In this document: piece by piece, positions 1 through 6,418 of the stretch
How positions within the stretch are numbered: the first letter of the stretch is position 1
Layout: the number at the start of each line of letters is the position of its first letter
Origin: an uncultured Collinsella sp.
GTDB taxonomy: Bacteria > Actinomycetota > Coriobacteriia > Coriobacteriales > Coriobacteriaceae
Direction: 5' to 3'
DNA: 8,387 nucleotides
Assembly: GCA_900556365.1 (NCBI GenBank)
Contig: USOG01000056.1
Span: 1-8,387, forward strand
Notes under the pieces: model-generated
What the model was told of the DNA's origin: nothing
Seen by the model: only the letters and a program-made list of their open reading frames with translations
Databases searched by the model: none
Program-made: the position numbers and the translations under genes

Positions 1-348
1 GCAAGTGCGCACCGCACGCCGGCGAAGGTCCATGAGTGGGCCTCGACTGCTGCCGACCGCGGCATCAAGGTGATTATTGCTGCTGCCGGCAAGGCTGCTC
101 ACCTGGGCGGTGTCGTGGCTGCGTTTACGCCGCTGCCGGTCATCGGCGTACCTATGAAGACGAGTGACCTGGGCGGCATGGATTCGCTGCTGTCGATGGT
201 GCAGATGCCTTCGGGTGTGCCCGTGGCCTGCGTTGCCATCAACGGTGCCAAGAACGCCGCCATTTACGCCACGCAGATTCTGGGTGCATGCGACCCCGAG
301 TACCGCAAGGTTATCGAGAAGATGAAGCAGGAGATGGCTGACGCCTAG
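1..348 (+). CDS. purE: N5-carboxyaminoimidazole ribonucleotide mutase PurE, 3' part
   Basis: The gene enters from the left edge in frame 1 and ends at TAG 346-348, leaving 115 residues of a protein that is usually about 160. What is missing is the N-terminal part with the usual MGSxSD motif. Seen: the opening residues ASAHRTP are the PurE substrate-binding motif, followed by an [14 protein letters not shown] loop, [26 protein letters not shown] and [10 protein letters not shown], all hallmarks of bacterial class I PurE. Known: PurE converts N5-CAIR to CAIR in the cytoplasm, acting after PurM in de novo purine synthesis. The class I bacterial enzyme works with PurK, which is not in the window. 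The GTG at 70 is internal, not the start. A sortase gene follows after 35 bp, which suggests co-transcription without a functional link. Identification is close to certain. Confidence 0.96.
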   Translation, partial: ASAHRTPAKVHEWASTAADRGIKVIIAAAGKAAHLGGVVAAFTPLPVIGVPMKTSDLGGMDSLLSMVQMPSGVPVACVAINGAKNAAIYATQILGACDPEYRKVIEKMKQEMADA

Positions 349-383
349 GCGTTCCGCCGTTTCACCGCAGTATAAGGAGAGCC

Positions 384-1388
384 ATGTCCGACTATCAGGG
401 AAAACGATTCAAGGCTTCTCAGATTCCCGATCCGTCGAAGCCGGGTGCTGCCCATGCGGCACAGCAGGGTCGGACATCCTCTCCTCAGCAGCCGCGCGCG
501 CCGCGTCCCGTAACGCCGATGTCCCATCATCGCCAGGATACGCCGGCTGCATATCGCCCTTCGTCGTATGATACGGCCAAGAAAGAATCGCGTTCTACGA
601 AACAGTCGGGCGCTGCTCCGTCGAGCTATACCGAGCCGCCGCGCAAAAAGCGCCGCTCCGTTATCCCCATCTTGCTCATCATTATTGGCATCGGCCTAAT
701 CGTTGCCGCCGCCGCTATCTTTATTAATGCCCAGATTGGCTATAAGCAGGCGAGCGATTCGTATCAGAAAATCGAGAAGCAATATGTAAGCGATAAGGAC
801 GCCAGCGGCGTGCCGATTATCGACTTTGATGCGCTTGCTCAGACAAATCCCGAGGTTGTGGGTTGGATTTACGCGCCCGGCACCAACATCAACTACCCCG
901 TGGTGCAGACCAACAACAACTCCAAATACCTCAACACGCTGTTTGACGGTACATCTAACGCGTCCGGTGCCATTTTCTTGGATAGTGATGACACCGCGCC
1001 GGGAATGGTCGACCAGCAGACCACGATTTACGGCCACCATATGAACGACGGATCGATGTTCAATGTGATTTCGGACACCACCGACCAGGCGACGTTCGAC
1101 AGCATTGAGTTTGTGTATTACATCACACGGGATGCTACGTATAAGCTGCGACCACTGGCGACCAAAGTTGTCGAGGACACGTATGCCAAGGCGCGCACGC
1201 CCAATTTTGAGGGCGATGACGGGCTCAAGAACTACCTGTCCGAGATGCTCGACGGTGCCTCTGCCGTGGCGAGCGATGCCACCGATCGTGCTGCTTCGGC
1301 AACCAAGGTCGTAACGCTTGTGACCTGTCGTTCGTTATCGCTGAGCAACACGCGTGCTGTCATGGTGCTCACGCCGGTCGAGGAATAA
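384..1388 (+). CDS. Class B-type sortase with long cytoplasmic N-terminal tail
   Basis: A 334-residue membrane-anchored transpeptidase. The start is ATG 384, 4 nt after AAGGAG (374-379). Residues 1-91 are hydrophilic, rich in Pro, Ser, Gln and basic residues, and end in a KKRR cluster. Residues about 92-115 are one hydrophobic segment, so the tail is cytoplasmic and the catalytic domain extracellular. The domain begins near residue 143 (IIDFDAL). It contains VVGWIYAPGTNINYPVVQ, the catalytic His in YGHHM (His218), TLVTC with catalytic Cys315, and Arg324 in NTRAVMVL. Class B is inferred from the VGWI...NYPVVQ motif and the helical insert between the His and Cys motifs (FDSIEFVYYITRD onward). 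Sortases cleave a C-terminal sorting signal and join the protein to peptidoglycan or a pilin. No LPXTG-like substrate lies in the window, so the target is unknown. The 91-residue tail is longer than in typical SrtB. Confidence 0.9.
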   Translation: MSDYQGKRFKASQIPDPSKPGAAHAAQQGRTSSPQQPRAPRPVTPMSHHRQDTPAAYRPSSYDTAKKESRSTKQSGAAPSSYTEPPRKKRRSVIPILLIIIGIGLIVAAAAIFINAQIGYKQASDSYQKIEKQYVSDKDASGVPIIDFDALAQTNPEVVGWIYAPGTNINYPVVQTNNNSKYLNTLFDGTSNASGAIFLDSDDTAPGMVDQQTTIYGHHMNDGSMFNVISDTTDQATFDSIEFVYYITRDATYKLRPLATKVVEDTYAKARTPNFEGDDGLKNYLSEMLDGASAVASDATDRAASATKVVTLVTCRSLSLSNTRAVMVLTPVEE

Positions 1389-1397
1389 GTTGTTCGA

Positions 1398-1434
1398 GAG
1401 TAGCTAAAAAAGCCCCGTTCCAAATTGGCTACTC
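1398..1434. repeat. Small palindromic intergenic element
   Basis: GAGTAGC (1398-1404) and its exact complement GCTACTC (1428-1434) enclose 23 nt containing an A6 run and GCCCC. Read on the minus strand the interior has GGGGC followed by six T, which looks like a terminator tail. It fills the 64-bp gap between the sortase stop and the MoaE-like start. The short arms and long loop suggest a dispersed mini-element or weak processing site rather than a standard terminator. Confidence 0.45.
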
Positions 1435-1452
1435 GACGACGGTAAGGGAGAA

Positions 1453-1872
1453 ATGATGCTCGAGAATGGCAAAACGATGCCTTCGGTTGATGCTTGGCTG
1501 CGCGAGGCCAAGGCCGATTCGTCGGCACCTGCGTGCGGTATGTATCTGACACATAACGGTGTGGTGCGCGCGACGCCCAAGGCCGAGGCGCGCGGTGTCG
1601 AGACCGATGGCGTGGCGCCGGGCCACAAGGTGGGCGGCATGGTGTTTGGCTACGACGCCAGCAAGGTACAGGCCGCCATCGAGGCGACGCGCGCGATGCC
1701 GGGTATCGGCTATGTGCGCGTGTGGCTGGCAAGCGGCGAGCTTGCCGTAGGTGACGACATCATGCTCGTGCTCATCGGTGGGGACATTCGCCCGCACGTG
1801 GTCGATGCGCTGCAGGCGCTCGTTGGCACCATCAAGAATGAATGCGTGAGTGAGGTCGAGCGCGAGGCGTAG
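1453..1872 (+). CDS. Divergent MoaE-like protein (molybdopterin synthase large-subunit family)
   Basis: A protein of 138-139 residues. Two ATGs stand in tandem at 1453 and 1456; AAGGGAG (1444-1450) is better spaced for the second (5 nt rather than 2), so the real start may be 1456. The C-terminal half matches MoaE: a beta strand VRVWLASGELAVGDDIMLVLI (compare HRIGEL..GD..V.V in MoaE), then a helix ending in TIKNE. An N-terminal HNGVVRAT resembles the GTVR motif. Known: MoaE with MoaD carries sulfur into cyclic pyranopterin to make molybdopterin. Seen: Lys128 lines up with E. coli Lys119, but the position of Lys126, in WKRE, is Val135 here, and the Trp is gone. No moaD or other cofactor gene is in the window. 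The fold assignment is fairly secure, but activity is uncertain; a regulatory or other role is possible. A terminator follows 30 bp after the stop. Confidence 0.62.
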   Translation: MMLENGKTMPSVDAWLREAKADSSAPACGMYLTHNGVVRATPKAEARGVETDGVAPGHKVGGMVFGYDASKVQAAIEATRAMPGIGYVRVWLASGELAVGDDIMLVLIGGDIRPHVVDALQALVGTIKNECVSEVEREA

Positions 1873-1902
1873 AGGCTTGCGTCGATAGAAGGCTCGTTTA
1901 TA

Positions 1903-1941
1903 AAAATGCCCGCCGGTACGTGTGATACCGGCGGGCATTTT
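1903..1941. terminator. Bidirectional rho-independent terminator
   Basis: A 16-bp perfect stem: left arm 1903-1918 (AAAATGCCCGCCGGTA), loop 1919-1925, right arm 1926-1941. T runs follow the GC core on either strand. It lies between the convergent MoaE-like gene (stop 1872) and the membrane protein gene (stop 1963), so it would serve both. Confidence 0.92.
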
Positions 1942-1962
1942 GCGTTTTGGGCGCGGTTGGCG

Positions 1963-3192
1963 CTACACGCGCGTCGCATCCTTGGGGCTCATGGTCATGC
2001 TCTGGAAGCGATTCTCCATAAAGTCATTATCGAAGTACTTGCCGTAGAACTGCGCAACGGGAATATCCGGTTCCGTGCCGTTGACGCGCTGATACCAATA
2101 ATCGAGCGACTGCAGCGTCATAACGCCATCGACCAGCATAATGATGGTGAAGATGACGGTAGCCGAGTAGCGGCTCTTCCACGGAATCATGTTGATGAGC
2201 TTGAGCAGCCTCGGCAGCAGCAGCTTGATCCAGATGAGGCCACCCAGGCCCCACAGGCAGGCGAAGCCCGTGCAGGTACGTCCGCCGGTAAGGACGGCGA
2301 GCGGATCGGGCATGCCAAAGAGCTTCATATGCGAGTAGCTCCACGAGACCACGCCAAACGAGGTCTGCATAAACCAGCCCACGAACACCTCAAAGCTTGC
2401 ACCGAGCAGCGCACTCACCAAAAAGATAATGATGGGGTTCTTTTTATAGAAGCGGTTGAGCACCATGGTCATGAGTACGGCGCCAAATCCGTAGATGGGG
2501 CTGAAGGGACCAAACAGCATGCCGGCGCGGTTCTGGTAGACGCCCGGGTCGTCGACCGTCATGTGCCAGATGTCCTCGGCGATCAGGCCGAGTATGCAGC
2601 AGACAAAGAATACCCAGAACAGGTTGAAGTAGTTGAGTTTGATGTAGCCTTCGCCGGTCTCGTCGCGGCCGAGCATGCCCTCGGCGGCGGCGTCGCGATC
2701 AAGCATCTCCTGCAGGCGGCGCTGCAGCTCGCGCTCCTGGCGCAGCGTGGGGTCGACGGTGGCCGAAAGCGCGACGAGGATGCCGAGCTGGATGGCAGGG
2801 CGAAGCAAGAAGGGCCCGATGCCCTGGAGCATCACGTCAACCAAAAGCTCGACGACGGTAAACGCGATGAGGATATAGGACAGGCGAGCGGCGTTGCGGC
2901 GCTGGTTTTTGATAAGGTCCAGGCCAAAGATGATCAGGATGACGGCACTTGCCGCAGAGAGCATGATGCCGGCGACGATAAGGCCGACCGCGACGAGTGT
3001 GTTGTCGCCGAGCTTGGCGGCGGCGTTGCCGTTGATGAGCGCGGTGATGACCTGCCACATAAAGGCGCCGACCGAAGGGAGCGTGCCCACGCCGGACAGG
3101 ATGCACAGGACGGCGTACACCTTAATGATGAGGGGGATCTTCTTGACCTCCGTGGCGCTGGGGACGCTGGGGTCGAGTTCGTTTCGATCCAT
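1963..3192 (-). CDS. Multi-pass membrane protein with CmpB-type putative ABC-transporter type IV domain
   Basis: The chosen start is the ATG at 3192 on the minus strand, preceded by GAAAGG (3199-3204), giving 409 residues. The frame is open further, to 3369, but those residues look like translated intergenic DNA. Hydrophobic segments lie near residues 21-45, 62-93, 103-123, 126-144, 187-205, 225-246, 253-274, 308-328 and 342-362. A charged linker (146-182, RQERELQRRLQEML) separates the N-terminal membrane unit from the C-terminal unit. The C-terminal unit has the family pattern: a helix ending in LGLIAEDIWH, then GMLFGPFSPIYGFGAVL, SALLGASFEVFVGWFM, a WSY motif and a WGLGGLIWIK helix. The 'ABC permease' label of this family (PF06541) is historical. 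No ATPase gene is adjacent, so transport is unproven and the substrate unknown. It is the only minus-strand gene between plus-strand neighbours. Confidence 0.8.
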   Translation of the reverse strand: MDRNELDPSVPSATEVKKIPLIIKVYAVLCILSGVGTLPSVGAFMWQVITALINGNAAAKLGDNTLVAVGLIVAGIMLSAASAVILIIFGLDLIKNQRRNAARLSYILIAFTVVELLVDVMLQGIGPFLLRPAIQLGILVALSATVDPTLRQERELQRRLQEMLDRDAAAEGMLGRDETGEGYIKLNYFNLFWVFFVCCILGLIAEDIWHMTVDDPGVYQNRAGMLFGPFSPIYGFGAVLMTMVLNRFYKKNPIIIFLVSALLGASFEVFVGWFMQTSFGVVSWSYSHMKLFGMPDPLAVLTGGRTCTGFACLWGLGGLIWIKLLLPRLLKLINMIPWKSRYSATVIFTIIMLVDGVMTLQSLDYWYQRVNGTEPDIPVAQFYGKYFDNDFMENRFQSMTMSPKDATRV

Positions 3193-3238
3193 ACATAACC
3201 TTTCTCGTTTTGCTGTAGGTACAAGGATACGCCGCCGA

Positions 3239-3270
3239 CCTGCCAAAAGACAGGACGAACGTCCCAATTG
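3239..3270. repeat. Tandem small hairpins with REP-like core upstream of the membrane gene
   Basis: CCTGCC-AAAA-GACAGG (3239-3254, one G-T pair) overlaps by two bases with GGAC-GAAC-GTCC (3253-3264). Read on the minus strand, 3269 to 3258 gives TTGGGACGTTC, nearly the same core as the repeats at 7188-7270 and 7773-7784. It lies 47 bp upstream of the ATG at 3192. It could be an operator, a leader structure or a worn repeat copy; the sequence does not decide between these. The rest of 3193-3486 holds only the purF promoter box and no other structure I can support. Confidence 0.4.
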
Positions 3271-3439
3271 CAACAATGCAAACTCCAACGGCGGGCGAGA
3301 CGCGTCGCAACGGAAGTATGCGGGATCGTCGGCCCCGAGGCGGTTGCCCAATAAAATGTTTGGCTGCAAAACGGATTATAAGCTCGGTGGGCTTTTAAAA
3401 AGCGCTGTTCATGCGCGGGAGTGCTTGTCTTGCCGTGCG

Positions 3440-3445
3440 TATAAT
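3440..3445 (+). promoter_or_regulatory. Probable -10 box of the purF promoter
   Basis: A perfect TATAAT lies 42 bp upstream of the purF ATG at 3487. No good -35 hexamer sits at 16-18 bp; TTGTCT at 3425-3430 is only 9 bp away. The predicted transcript would start near 3452 with a leader of about 35 nt. That is too short for a purine riboswitch, and no aptamer-like sequence is seen. Confidence 0.5.
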
Positions 3446-3486
3446 AGGGCAGGTAACGCCAAATAACGAGGCTCTGAGGGGATGCC

Positions 3487-5157
3487 ATGTCTCAAGAAAC
3501 CATCCACGCGGCCGAGCGCGCCGCGGGACAGGTGAAGACCATGTCGACGTATGATCCGGACTCCGACCAGCTGCATGAGGAATGCGGCATTTTTGGTGTG
3601 TGGGCACCCGATCGCGATGTGGCTCGACTGACGTACTTTGGTCTGCGCGCGCTGCAGCATCGCGGCCAGGAATCGGCGGGAATCGCCGTGGGTGATGGCG
3701 GCACGGTTATGGTTCGCAAAGACCTGGGACTGCTCGATCGCGTGTTCTCCAACGCCGACCTGTCGACGCTCTCCGGCCAGCTGGCCGTGGGCCACGTGCG
3801 CTATGGCACCGCCGGCGCCAAGAGCTGGGAAGCCTCTCAGCCGCATCTTTCTACCATCAACAGCGTCATCATCGCGCTTGCTCACAACGGCACTCTGGTC
3901 AACACCGACGAGCTGCGCCGCCAGCTGATCGAGCTGGGCGTGCCGTTCCTCTCCAATTCGGATTCCGAGGTCGCGACCAAGCTTATCGGCTACTTTACCC
4001 AGCGTACGGGCCACCTGCGCGAGGGCATTCGCAAGACCATGGAGCTCGTGCGCGGCGGCTACGCCATGACGCTCATCAACGAGCAGGCGCTCTACGCATT
4101 CCGCGATCCGCACGGCATTCGCCCGCTCGTGCTGGGCAAGCTGGTGGACGAGGGTCTGGACCAGGCCGATGCCGCATCCGTTTCGCAGCTGCCGTCGCAG
4201 GACGGCGCCGCTACGGTCGACTCCGCCGTTCATGTCACGCGCGCCGGCGGCTGGGTCGTTGCTTCCGAGACCTGTGCGCTCGACATCGTGGGCGCCGAGT
4301 ACGTCCGCGACGTCCGTCCCGGCGAGATCTTGCGCATCAGCGCCGAGGGTCTGGTGTCCGAGCAGGGCGTGCCTGCCGCCGAAGAGCCTGCTAACTGCAT
4401 CTTTGAGCAGGTCTACTTTGCCCGCCCCGACTCCATCATGAACGGCAAGAGCGTTTACGCCTGCCGTTACGACATGGGCCGTCAGCTGGCACACGAGGAG
4501 CCCGTCGAGGCCGACCTGGTCATCGGCGTGCCCGACTCCGGCCTGCCCCCCGCGGAGGGCTATTCGCACGAGAGCGGCATTCCCTTTGGCGAGGGCCTTA
4601 TCAAGAACCGCTATGTGGGCCGTACGTTTATCGAGCCTACGCAGGAGCTGCGCGCCATGGGCGTGCGCATGAAACTCAACCCGCTGCGCGACAACATCGA
4701 GGGCAAGCGCCTGGTCGTCATCGACGACTCCATCGTGCGCGGCACCACCATGGTGCAGCTCGTCAAGATGCTGCGCAACGCCGGCGCCAAGGAGATTCAC
4801 ATCCGCATCAACTCGCCTGAGGTCATCTGGCCGTGCTTCTACGGTATCGATACCGACGTGCAGTCGCAGCTTATCAGCGCCAACAAAACGGTCGACGAGA
4901 TTTGCGAGTACATCGGCGCCGATTCGCTGGCTTTCCTTTCGGTCGAGGGCCTGCTGAAGGTCATGCCCAAGGGCGGCTACTGCGATGCGTGCTTTACCGG
5001 CCGCTACCCCGTGGCGATTCCCGAGAGCTTTGGCCGCGATAAGTTTATGGAGGGCTTTAAGCCCCGCAACCTGGATAAGCCGCTGCACTTTGACGACGAC
5101 GCCGTGGTCGAGAAATACGACGACCGCAGCTGGGAAGAGGAGCACGGCGAGGCCTAA
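3487..5157 (+). CDS. purF: Amidophosphoribosyltransferase PurF (Fe-S, Bacillus type)
   Basis: 556 residues. PurF makes phosphoribosylamine from PRPP and glutamine, the committed step of de novo purine synthesis, in the cytoplasm. Seen: EECGIFGVWA places the N-terminal nucleophile at Cys33, so a 32-residue propeptide must be removed. The class II glutaminase follows (RALQHRGQESAGIA, GHVRYGT, LAHNGTLVN). The phosphoribosyltransferase domain has the PRPP loop VVIDDSIVRGTT (410-421). Cys304, Cys450, Cys499 and Cys502 (NCIFE, WPCFYGID, GGYCDACF) match the four cluster ligands of the oxygen-sensitive B. subtilis-type enzyme. ATG 3487 follows GAGGGG (3476-3481) at 5 nt. An in-frame ATG at 3541 also has AGGTGAAG upstream and would give a 14-residue propeptide, nearer the 11 of B. 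subtilis. About 30 extra residues lie between GKLVDE and GGWVVASETC (residues ~222-254). First gene of the purF-purM-purN cluster. Confidence 0.98.
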   Translation: MSQETIHAAERAAGQVKTMSTYDPDSDQLHEECGIFGVWAPDRDVARLTYFGLRALQHRGQESAGIAVGDGGTVMVRKDLGLLDRVFSNADLSTLSGQLAVGHVRYGTAGAKSWEASQPHLSTINSVIIALAHNGTLVNTDELRRQLIELGVPFLSNSDSEVATKLIGYFTQRTGHLREGIRKTMELVRGGYAMTLINEQALYAFRDPHGIRPLVLGKLVDEGLDQADAASVSQLPSQDGAATVDSAVHVTRAGGWVVASETCALDIVGAEYVRDVRPGEILRISAEGLVSEQGVPAAEEPANCIFEQVYFARPDSIMNGKSVYACRYDMGRQLAHEEPVEADLVIGVPDSGLPPAEGYSHESGIPFGEGLIKNRYVGRTFIEPTQELRAMGVRMKLNPLRDNIEGKRLVVIDDSIVRGTTMVQLVKMLRNAGAKEIHIRINSPEVIWPCFYGIDTDVQSQLISANKTVDEICEYIGADSLAFLSVEGLLKVMPKGGYCDACFTGRYPVAIPESFGRDKFMEGFKPRNLDKPLHFDDDAVVEKYDDRSWEEEHGEA

Positions 5158-5218
5158 AGCCTGCCATGTAGGGACAGGTTTATTCTGGTAGGTTTTACCT
5201 GCTGTTTTGTTGATATGA

Positions 5219-5245
5219 CGGCGTGTGCTGTTATGGCACACGCCG
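5219..5245 (+). other. Hairpin 1 in the purF-purM spacer
   Basis: A 10-bp perfect stem: CGGCGTGTGC (5219-5228) and GCACACGCCG (5236-5245) around a 7-nt loop. No T run follows on either strand, so it is not a typical terminator. In a polycistronic transcript it could act as an mRNA-stabilising or processing structure, or attenuate read-through. The function is inferred only. Confidence 0.55.
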
Positions 5246-5265
5246 AAATGAACGCAACTATGAGC

Positions 5266-5294
5266 ACCGTTTGGCGCCCGCGCGGCGCCACGGT
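5266..5294 (+). other. Hairpin 2, just upstream of the purM ribosome binding site
   Basis: Outer stem ACCGT (5266-5270) with ACGGT (5290-5294) and inner stem GGCGCC (5273-5278) with GGCGCC (5284-5289), with a TT bulge and a 5-nt loop. It ends 7 nt before the purM Shine-Dalgarno GAGGAAGG (5302-5309). No T run follows. It could affect ribosome access to purM or message stability. Confidence 0.55.
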
Positions 5295-5314
5295 AGTGGG
5301 AGAGGAAGGCTCAG

Positions 5315-6418
5315 ATGAGCGACAGCAAGCATGTGACGTATGAGGATGCCGGCGTCGATACCGCCGAGGGCGGCCGCGCCGTCGACGCGATTAAGCAGAT
5401 GGTCAAGGACACCAATCGCCCCGAGGTTATCGGCGGCATCGGCGGCTTCGGTGGCCTGTTCTCGGCCGCCGCGCTTAAGGATATGGAAGACCCGATTCTG
5501 ATCAGCGGTACCGACGGCGTGGGCACCAAACTCGTGCTCGCCCAGATCATGGACCGTCACGAGACGGTGGGCCAGGACCTGGTCGCCATGTGCGTCAACG
5601 ACATTTTGGCTTCGGGCGCCGAGCCGCTGTTCTTCCTGGATTACGTTGCCATCGGCCACATTGAGGCCGAGCACATGGCAAAGATCATCAAGGGTGTGGC
5701 CGACGGCTGCAAGCTCGCGGGCTGCGCGCTCGTGGGCGGCGAGATGGCCGAGCACCCCGGCGTTATGGCTCCCGCCGACTACGACCTCGCCGGCTTTACC
5801 GTGGGCGTCGTCGACCGCCCCAAGATGCTCGACCCCGCGAACGTCCGCCCCGGCGACGTGATTCTGGGCCTGCCCTCCACCGGCGTGCATTCCAACGGCT
5901 ACTCGCTCGTGCGCAAGGTCATCGGCGTCGACGGCATTAAGCCGGGTACGCCCGAGGCCGCCGCTAAGGCCGAGGAGCTGAGCCGTCCGCTCGAGGAGCT
6001 CGGTGGCGCTTCGCTGGCTGACGCCCTGCTGGCCCCCACGCGCATCTATGTCAAGCCGATTCTTGAGTTGCTCCGCGGCGGCGCCAACGTGCATGCTATT
6101 GCCCACATCACCGGCGGCGGTATTACCGAGAACCTCAACCGCGCGCTCGCCGACGACGTCGACGCTGTGGTCACCCGCAACGGTGCCGAGATGGGCTGGG
6201 ACGTTCCGCCCGTCATCACCTACGTGTCGCGCCAGGCCGAGCTCGCGCCCAACGAGGCATGCAAGACCTTCAACATGGGCGTTGGCCTGTGCCTGATCGT
6301 CGCCCCCGAGGACGAGGCCGCGGTTACCGAGGCCCTGGTCGCGCTGGGCGAGAAGCCGTTCCGCGTGGGCGAGTGCGTCGAGGGTTCCGGTAAGGTCGTG
6401 TACTCCGATGAGCGCTAA
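5315..6418 (+). CDS. purM: Phosphoribosylformylglycinamidine cyclo-ligase PurM (AIR synthetase)
   Basis: 367 residues, somewhat longer than the usual ~345. PurM closes the imidazole ring, turning FGAM into AIR with ATP, in the cytoplasm. Seen: an N-terminal YEDAGVDTAEGGRAVDAIK segment, then GGIGGFGGLF (40-49), GTDGVGTKL (65-73), VGQDLVAMCVNDI (85-97), the GGEMAEHPGV loop (141-150), YDLAGFTVGVV, GLPSTGVHSNGYSLVR (185-200), AHITGGGITENL (263-274) and FNMGVGLCLIV near the C-terminus. These are all standard PurM/PurL-superfamily motifs in the right order. ATG 5315 is preceded by GAGGAAGG (5302-5309) at 5 nt. The stop overlaps the purN start by 11 nt, a sign of translational coupling. Two hairpins lie in the spacer towards purF. 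Confidence 0.98.
   Translation: MSDSKHVTYEDAGVDTAEGGRAVDAIKQMVKDTNRPEVIGGIGGFGGLFSAAALKDMEDPILISGTDGVGTKLVLAQIMDRHETVGQDLVAMCVNDILASGAEPLFFLDYVAIGHIEAEHMAKIIKGVADGCKLAGCALVGGEMAEHPGVMAPADYDLAGFTVGVVDRPKMLDPANVRPGDVILGLPSTGVHSNGYSLVRKVIGVDGIKPGTPEAAAKAEELSRPLEELGGASLADALLAPTRIYVKPILELLRGGANVHAIAHITGGGITENLNRALADDVDAVVTRNGAEMGWDVPPVITYVSRQAELAPNEACKTFNMGVGLCLIVAPEDEAAVTEALVALGEKPFRVGECVEGSGKVVYSDER

Noticed and set aside
1906..3198. A long plus-strand open frame opposite the membrane protein gene, 430 codons
   Set aside because: It starts inside the terminator stem, and the translation is a hydrophilic low-complexity shadow of a clear membrane protein on the other strand.
3193..3369. N-terminal extension of the membrane protein to an ATG at 3369
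   Set aside because: The extra 59 residues look like intergenic DNA, while ATG 3192 has a good Shine-Dalgarno sequence and leads straight into the first membrane helix.
3446..3486. Purine riboswitch in the purF leader
   Set aside because: The leader after the TATAAT box is only about 35 nt, and no aptamer-like paired structure is visible.
3409..5241. A long open frame antisense to purF, 610 codons
   Set aside because: It lies opposite a certain purF gene. The translation is rich in Ala, Arg, His and Val with no domain, as expected in GC-rich DNA.
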